Assembly: GCA_028710385.1 (NCBI GenBank)
Contig: JAQTUC010000048.1
Span: 1-10,730 of the forward strand
From: Candidatus Omnitrophota bacterium
GTDB taxonomy: Bacteria; Omnitrophota; Gorgyraeia; Duberdicusellales; 4484-171
Length of the DNA: 10,730 bases
Reading direction: 5' to 3'
The notes under the pieces are model-generated. The model made no database searches and was not told the DNA's origin. It saw only the letters and a list, made by a program, of their open reading frames with translations. The position numbers were made by a program, and so were the translations under genes. How positions within the stretch are numbered: the first letter of the stretch is position 1; every line of letters begins with the position of its first letter. Positions 6,645-10,730 of this stretch are shown here, piece after piece.

Positions 6645-7922
6645 TTATCTTTGCGCGCTTAAACCGCGTTCGCTCATCTGCACTTTTATCTCCGAAACAA
6701 TCCCATCTATCACTTCGCGGCTTACATTCTGCATAACAACTATATGCGCGAGGTTACCGCCTAAGCGCGCGTCAAATTCAGGCGCAAGGCCGTACTTTTC
6801 AATCACGGCTTTATCCGGCCTTTTGAAATAAACAGTATTTGAATGCTCGCCGCGCCAAACCGGCCAGTTTATTTTTTTAAGTTCTTTTTCCAGATATTCT
6901 GAATTTGAAATAATCATTTTTGCCTGTTCTTCAAATCCTCTTATTCCTGTTTTCTTGATTTTCCACCAGAATTTCAACGCTGAAAGCGCGTTACGCGAGC
7001 AGGTTATCGTAGGCACTGCCTGATTAAGATACGCCACATTAAAAGGATTGGTTTGATTGACAGTGCTTTTGGTGGTTAAAAAGATTCCCATTGGCTCGTC
7101 AAAACCGAAAAATTTGTGCCCGCTTACGGCAATTGAATCAAAATAAACCGTCTTTCTGTTTACAAAATTTCCATATTCGGTAAACGGAAGGTATCCTCCA
7201 AACAGCGCGGCATCAACGTGCCGGTAAACTGCTATCGGCTTTTTTTTACGTATAACCGCATCAATTTCCGCCTGATTGTCAATTGCCCCCTTAAAGGTAG
7301 TGCCCATGGCAATTACAACCAATGCCGGCCTTGAAGGGTCAAGCGCTTTTTCAAATTCGCTTACAATCATTTTTCCTGTTGCATCAGCTTTAATCAGCTT
7401 AAGTTCAAGATTCTGGACGTCAGCAAGCCGTTTTATGGAATAATGCGCCTCCTCAGAAACATAACAAACAGGCTGTATCTTTGTTTGAGCAAAAAGCTGC
7501 CTTGCTCCGAAATACATTCCATGGCTGTTGCCGTCTGTCCCGCTCATTGTAACTATACCCCAAACTTCGCCTTTGGAGAATCCATATAACGGAGCAAAAA
7601 AATCAACTACTTCATTCTCAAATTCATGCGTATTCATTCCGATAATGCCCGGCTTTTGCGGATCGCCTACATTATTCATTGAAACTTCATACAGTTTTGA
7701 AGAAAGATACCATTCATAAAATTCCTTAAGGTCTGTATTCTGATTAACAGGGTAACCAACCATTCTCTTTTGCAGCTCATGCATTTGCTTTGCAAATTTA
7801 TTCAGGCGTTCAACGGGAATTTCTCCGGAGAAGACTCCAAAAGAACAAAAAATGTTTAAAATAAATACGCAAACCGCCGCCTGGATGATTGTCAAAACTT
7901 TGTTTTCCGGTTTTTTTCCCAT
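6645..7922 (-). CDS. PLP-dependent histidine decarboxylase-like enzyme with N-terminal signal peptide
   Basis: Residues about 37-415 follow the PLP-dependent histidine decarboxylase pattern (group II, fold type I; bacterial enzymes about 378 residues): NNVGDP near 83, SGTDGN (127-132) for phosphate binding, H160 in EEAHYSIKRL (PLP-stacking His), HVDAA with D237, SGHK with Schiff-base Lys270, and CSRN (308-311). It should remove the carboxyl group of histidine or a similar amino acid; the substrate cannot be read off. Unusually, residues 1-32 are an extra signal-peptide-like segment: KK at 3-4, a hydrophobic core 9-31, and a possible signal peptidase I site V30-F31-S32. There is no twin-arginine motif. 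The start is fixed by AGGAGGAGG 6 bases upstream of ATG 7922, so the extension is translated. The gene is 13 bases after the SpeD-like gene. It could be periplasmic or membrane-tethered; an uncleaved anchor is the alternative. Confidence 0.85.
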   Translation of the reverse strand: MGKKPENKVLTIIQAAVCVFILNIFCSFGVFSGEIPVERLNKFAKQMHELQKRMVGYPVNQNTDLKEFYEWYLSSKLYEVSMNNVGDPQKPGIIGMNTHEFENEVVDFFAPLYGFSKGEVWGIVTMSGTDGNSHGMYFGARQLFAQTKIQPVCYVSEEAHYSIKRLADVQNLELKLIKADATGKMIVSEFEKALDPSRPALVVIAMGTTFKGAIDNQAEIDAVIRKKKPIAVYRHVDAALFGGYLPFTEYGNFVNRKTVYFDSIAVSGHKFFGFDEPMGIFLTTKSTVNQTNPFNVAYLNQAVPTITCSRNALSALKFWWKIKKTGIRGFEEQAKMIISNSEYLEKELKKINWPVWRGEHSNTVYFKRPDKAVIEKYGLAPEFDARLGGNLAHIVVMQNVSREVIDGIVSEIKVQMSERGLSAQR

Positions 7923-7928
7923 TTGTTG

Positions 7929-7937
7929 CCTCCTCCT
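7929..7937 (-). promoter_or_regulatory. Ribosome binding site overlapping the SpeD-like stop codon
   Basis: AGGAGGAGG on the minus strand lies 6 bases before ATG 7922 and overlaps the TAG (7936-7938) of the SpeD-like gene. This fixes the start that includes the signal peptide of the PLP enzyme and suggests translational coupling of the two decarboxylases. Confidence 0.75.
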
Positions 7938-8319
7938 AAATGTGTTTAAAAAAATTGCTGCCTCGTTTATGGATAATTTTTGTTGCCGCGCACTTACCCA
8001 GGTATTTTTTAATTTCTTCGGCTATGGGTTTAGGATTATGCCCGCCACAGGAATAAATATCAAGCGCAAGATAGCCATACTCAGGATAGGAATGAAATGC
8101 CGCATGCGATTGGGCGAGCATAAAAAATCCGGTAACCCCCTGGCCGCCTGTTTTAAATTTATAGCTGCCGCTTTTAATTATGCGGAAATGATTTTTCCTA
8201 AGCGCTTTTCTTAGCGCGCACATTATTTTCTTTTCGCTGCGCAGCTTATCCGCATCCGCGTTAAAAAAATCAGCTAAAAGATGCACCCATTTGCTTTTAT
8301 TTTTTTCTGATTTTGCCAT
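7936..8319 (-). CDS. speD: SpeD-like pyruvoyl-dependent decarboxylase (AdoMet decarboxylase family)
   Basis: This 127-residue protein has the size and motifs of bacterial class 1b S-adenosylmethionine decarboxylase, which makes the aminopropyl donor for spermidine. Visible are WVHLLADFF (11-19), GQGVTGFFML (59-68), QSHAAFHSYPEYGY (70-83), LDIYSCG (86-92) and a late HKRG. Ser71 fits the residue that becomes the pyruvoyl group on self-cleavage; His76 and Cys91 fall at +5 and +20, the same offsets as Ser63, His68 and Cys83 in Thermotoga maritima. The residue before the serine is Gln70, where the family normally has Glu. Some SpeD homologues are known to have changed to ornithine or arginine decarboxylation, so the substrate is open. 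No aminopropyltransferase gene lies in the window. It sits 24 bases after DUF350 and 13 before the PLP enzyme; no clear ribosome site is seen at ATG 8319. Cytoplasmic. Confidence 0.85.
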   Translation of the reverse strand: MAKSEKNKSKWVHLLADFFNADADKLRSEKKIMCALRKALRKNHFRIIKSGSYKFKTGGQGVTGFFMLAQSHAAFHSYPEYGYLALDIYSCGGHNPKPIAEEIKKYLGKCAATKIIHKRGSNFFKHI

Positions 8320-8343
8320 AGATAGATATTAAACTGAAATCTT

Positions 8344-8568
8344 TTACTGTATGGCCGCCGCAATAATAATAGCTAAGCCTATTATGACCGAGCCTATAAT
8401 TATACCGAGCGCAACATTATGGTCTTCGCTTATTTCTTTTTTAACCGAAAAAGGGCTTAGTTTCGCGATAAGCCCGTAGGTGCAGATAAAAATTATTACT
8501 CCCAGTATGCTGTAAATTATAGTTCCAAAAACCTGCCCCAAATGCATTCCCGCAAGTATCTCCTTCAT
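8344..8568 (-). CDS. DUF350 small membrane protein
   Basis: This 74-residue protein has two transmembrane helices (about 13-35 and 52-73). The second begins with EDHNVALGIIIGSVIIGLAIIIAAAI, the typical DUF350 signature in which the family usually has gN-x-A-x-A-i-x-x-x-G-x-x-x-G. It is a single-copy form; E. coli YjfL-type proteins carry two units. The function of DUF350 is not established. From memory, it recurs beside AdoMet decarboxylase, spermidine synthase-like and envelope-stress genes, which agrees with the SpeD-like gene 24 bases downstream here. The start at ATG 8568 has GAGGAGGAG immediately upstream. It lies 19 bases after the FemAB-like gene. Confidence 0.88.
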   Translation of the reverse strand: MKEILAGMHLGQVFGTIIYSILGVIIFICTYGLIAKLSPFSVKKEISEDHNVALGIIIGSVIIGLAIIIAAAIQ

Positions 8569-8587
8569 TTTCTCCTCCTCTTTTTAT

Positions 8588-9625
8588 CTACAATACAGAC
8601 TCAACGCTTTTTGCCCACATATCCGCTAACTGCGGATAGAAATAAATGTCATGCGCCCCTACGACACGAACGATATTGCCTCCAAACCTTGTTTTAAACC
8701 GGGAAAATTTTGCGTATGGATGATACGGCTCATTCTCCGGCGCAATGCCGTACATATCGTAAATACGGCAGCCGGCAGCGCGCGCGTCCTGCATCATCTT
8801 CCAATGAAGAGCGTAACTTGCCATGCTTGAATTAAAAAACGTAAGGCTTCCCCCATAAAGATAAGTGGCCCGCTCTGCGTAAAAAATGCTTATTGCCGCA
8901 GAAACAGCAATGCCCTTATATTTTGCAATATACACTCTGGCGATAGACTGCCCAAGGCAGCGCACCAGGTTTTCAAAAAAAGAACGGCTTTCCCCCTGAA
9001 AATTATGCCTGGAAAAAGTAAGTTCAAAAAGCGGATAAAAATCCTCTATTGCTTCCGGCGTATTAAAAGAAAATATTTCAACGCCCTTTCTCTGCGAAAG
9101 CCTTATATTGTAACGCCCCTTTGAAGGCATTGCAGAAAGTATTTCGCTATCGCTTTTATCAATAGGAATTAAAAGCGTAGGCGTTGGAACTAAATCAAGC
9201 GGCGCGCGTATAGGCCTTCCTATATACTCGGGAAATTCACCGATAACAAACGGCTCTATACGTAAGCTTGGCGAATTGATGTTTTTTGCGATAAAAGCAA
9301 ATTCTTCTTTTAAAAGCTTCATGCATAAGGCTGCCTTCTCAGGCTCTTTCCAGGGCAAAACCGGGCCATGCGGCACATGAAGCGAAGACGAGCCCAGAGA
9401 AGACCGGACATAATAGGCGATAGCTCCTCCTATGAGCCTGTTGTTTTCAAATACGCCTACCCTCAGCACCTTCTGGCCTTCAGTTTCCTTAAATTCGCTC
9501 CAGGGCCAGGACTGCATAAAGCCGCTTTCAGGCGTTACAGAAACCAGAGCTTCCCAATTCTTCTTATCTTTTTCCGCCAGAGATTTTATTGAAAAACCTG
9601 TATTATTCATTTTTTCGCAGCTCAT
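8588..9625 (-). CDS. FemAB-family peptidoglycan-bridge-type aminoacyltransferase
   Basis: This 345-residue protein shows the two GNAT-like halves of FemA/FemB/FemX enzymes, which transfer amino acids from aminoacyl-tRNA to peptidoglycan precursors at the cytoplasmic membrane face. Half one (about 10-145) has FMQSWPWSEFKE and a GGAIAYYVRS strand. Half two (about 150-325) has MPSKGRYNIRLSQRKGVEI (166-184), RHNFQG, AAISIFYAERATYLYGGS, and IYDMYGIAPENEP (288-300), the family's Y-D-x-x-G-I motif. The coiled-coil insertion of staphylococcal Fem proteins is absent, as in most Gram-negative members. These members are often annotated as general acyl or peptidoglycan-bridge transferases, so the acceptor is unknown. 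The start is ambiguous: ATG 9625 overlaps the upstream gene by 23 bases, while ATG 9610 (MNNTGFS) overlaps by 8. Neither has a strong ribosome site. Overlap suggests translational coupling. Confidence 0.88.
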   Translation of the reverse strand: MSCEKMNNTGFSIKSLAEKDKKNWEALVSVTPESGFMQSWPWSEFKETEGQKVLRVGVFENNRLIGGAIAYYVRSSLGSSSLHVPHGPVLPWKEPEKAALCMKLLKEEFAFIAKNINSPSLRIEPFVIGEFPEYIGRPIRAPLDLVPTPTLLIPIDKSDSEILSAMPSKGRYNIRLSQRKGVEIFSFNTPEAIEDFYPLFELTFSRHNFQGESRSFFENLVRCLGQSIARVYIAKYKGIAVSAAISIFYAERATYLYGGSLTFFNSSMASYALHWKMMQDARAAGCRIYDMYGIAPENEPYHPYAKFSRFKTRFGGNIVRVVGAHDIYFYPQLADMWAKSVESVL

Positions 9626-10730
9626 TTAGCGGCATTTTATTTTCTATAATTAAACGTAAAACATTTGAAGGCGGAAGTTTAAGCGCGGTTTTTCTGAGTA
9701 ACGCCCTCACAAATCCATCAAGCTTATCGCTGGTTCCTATTGAACTAAAGCTCGTAGTATTAGTAAATTCCCGGTAAGGATAATTTACAACATTTCCATC
9801 TGCGCGCCTGAACAATATACTGCCTTCCTTTGTAATATAAACGCCCGGCCCCAGCTTAAATGAAGACGGTTCCTTTTCCGGCAGCGCTTTATAAATGTAT
9901 GATTTTAAAGACAGCTGTGAAAGGGCAGACTGGATTGCTTTTACATTATTTAGCTCCCTGGATTCATCGTTGTTGTTTTTGTCAAAATACCTTGCAGGCG
10001 CCGTCCAGGCCAGCCATTTGCTGTAATCCGCGATTGCCTTATCAACAGCCTTAAGCTGAAGTTCAATATTAGTCCTTAAAGACTGTATTGTTTCCGCATC
10101 CGGATAAAATTCAAAAAGCGGGTAATTATTTTCTGACTCAACGAGAACAAATTTTTCCGGCTCTAACCTCATAGCATACGGGGTTTCTTCAAAAACAAGG
10201 TAGGGTTTTCCTGTTTTAGTTAAAATAATATCGTCGGAAAGCGCATAAAACAGCGCTTCGTCTTTCTTCTCGCCGCTTGCCTGCGGAGCCTTAAAGCGCG
10301 TTCTTCCTCGTATATGCGGGTTGCCCTTTATATCCGGAATAAAAGTTGAAAGATCGTTGGCGTGAAAGGCGGACTGGCTAAATGGAGACACGGGAACAGG
10401 CATTATAAAAGTCTGCTGCGTCTGATAATTGTCGCCTGCGTTATGATGGCTTCCGTAATAGCCTTTTGCAAAGGCATTATCAGGAAACACAAGATTTATA
10501 AATATCATAAGAAGCATCAATACGGCAAAACACTGATAGGCGCGCTCAAGATTAAGCGCTTTTTCCGATAAAAACTCAGCTAAATTCCCGCGCAATTCCT
10601 TAAACTCTTCGTAAGTTTTTTTCGGCATTTGCTTAAAGTGTTTTTCTGCTTCTTCAAAAAAGTTGTTCCAATCAAATGCCTTGAAAATATTTACTAAACG
10701 CCCCTGCCAATCAGCTGCCATTTCGGACAT
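9603..10730 (-). CDS. Unknown membrane-anchored or exported protein (upstream edge at window end)
   Basis: I do not recognise this family. The frame covers 375 residues beginning with an ATG exactly at the window edge, so the true start may lie beyond it. Residues 1-64 are soluble, helical and rich in Glu and Lys. Residues about 66-88 are a hydrophobic helix (AVLMLLMIFINLVF) ending in DNAFAKG, where A-F-A would suit signal peptidase I. After it comes a polar, His/Asn/Gln-rich stretch (90-107), then a mixed region with strands such as DDIILTKTGKPYLVFEETP, a helical part (about 214-285), and GPGVYITKEGSILFRRADGN near the end. The large C-terminal portion is therefore probably extracytoplasmic. 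Its stop overlaps the FemAB-like start, so it leads the cluster as far as this window shows. No catalytic motif is evident. Confidence 0.72.
   Translation of the reverse strand: MSEMAADWQGRLVNIFKAFDWNNFFEEAEKHFKQMPKKTYEEFKELRGNLAEFLSEKALNLERAYQCFAVLMLLMIFINLVFPDNAFAKGYYGSHHNAGDNYQTQQTFIMPVPVSPFSQSAFHANDLSTFIPDIKGNPHIRGRTRFKAPQASGEKKDEALFYALSDDIILTKTGKPYLVFEETPYAMRLEPEKFVLVESENNYPLFEFYPDAETIQSLRTNIELQLKAVDKAIADYSKWLAWTAPARYFDKNNNDESRELNNVKAIQSALSQLSLKSYIYKALPEKEPSSFKLGPGVYITKEGSILFRRADGNVVNYPYREFTNTTSFSSIGTSDKLDGFVRALLRKTALKLPPSNVLRLIIENKMPLNELRKNE

Noticed and set aside
7852..8214. Plus-strand ORF of 120 codons
   Set aside because: It is antisense across the SpeD-like gene and the PLP gene start, both of which show family motifs; the plus-strand translation is not recognisable.
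9368..10571. Several plus-strand ORFs of 62-74 codons
   Set aside because: All are antisense to the FemAB-like gene and the unknown protein gene, overlap one another and lack good ribosome sites.

Overview
All genes in this window lie on the minus strand, so transcription runs from high to low coordinates. The DNA is AT-rich, with strong AGGAGG-type ribosome binding sites, sigma70-like promoters and intrinsic terminators. An Omp25-type outer-membrane beta-barrel and a pilin-like protein point to a diderm (Gram-negative-type) bacterium. The mix of a TPR protein with an archaemetzincin-like domain, a DUF4190-pilin fusion and a FemAB-like transferase suggests an uncultured lineage of the Elusimicrobiota/Omnitrophota kind, but this taxonomic guess is weak.

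Layout in transcription order. (A) 10730 to 5724 is a tightly packed run: an unknown membrane-anchored/exported protein, a FemAB-family aminoacyltransferase, a small DUF350 membrane protein, a SpeD-like pyruvoyl decarboxylase, a histidine-decarboxylase-like PLP enzyme with a signal peptide, a small membrane-anchored protein of unknown family, and a short pyrimidine-dimer DNA glycosylase-like protein. Gaps are 5 to 24 bases, with one overlap. A membrane-anchored TPR protein (5667-4657) follows after 56 bases. (B) 4553-3690 is an outer-membrane beta-barrel gene with its own promoter and terminator. (C) 3516-984 is a three-gene unit (DUF4190-pilin fusion, NhaP2-type K+/H+ antiporter, small exported Fn3-like protein) with a promoter upstream and a strong terminator at 923-956. 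(D) 824-1 is the start of a membrane-anchored TPR protein whose C-terminal part resembles archaemetzincin metalloproteases. It has its own promoter and a GTG start and runs off the window.

The most interesting part is unit A. Two decarboxylases of unrelated chemistry (pyruvoyl and PLP) are adjacent, with the ribosome site of the second over the stop codon of the first. They sit beside DUF350, a family I recall being linked to polyamine genes, and beside an envelope aminoacyltransferase. The PLP enzyme carries an export signal, and the SpeD-like protein has Gln instead of Glu before its cleavage serine. No aminopropyltransferase is present in the window. A link between amine production and the cell envelope is a reasonable hypothesis, not something the sequence proves.

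No gap between genes exceeds 175 bases. I saw no tRNA, rRNA, CRISPR array or insertion sequence.
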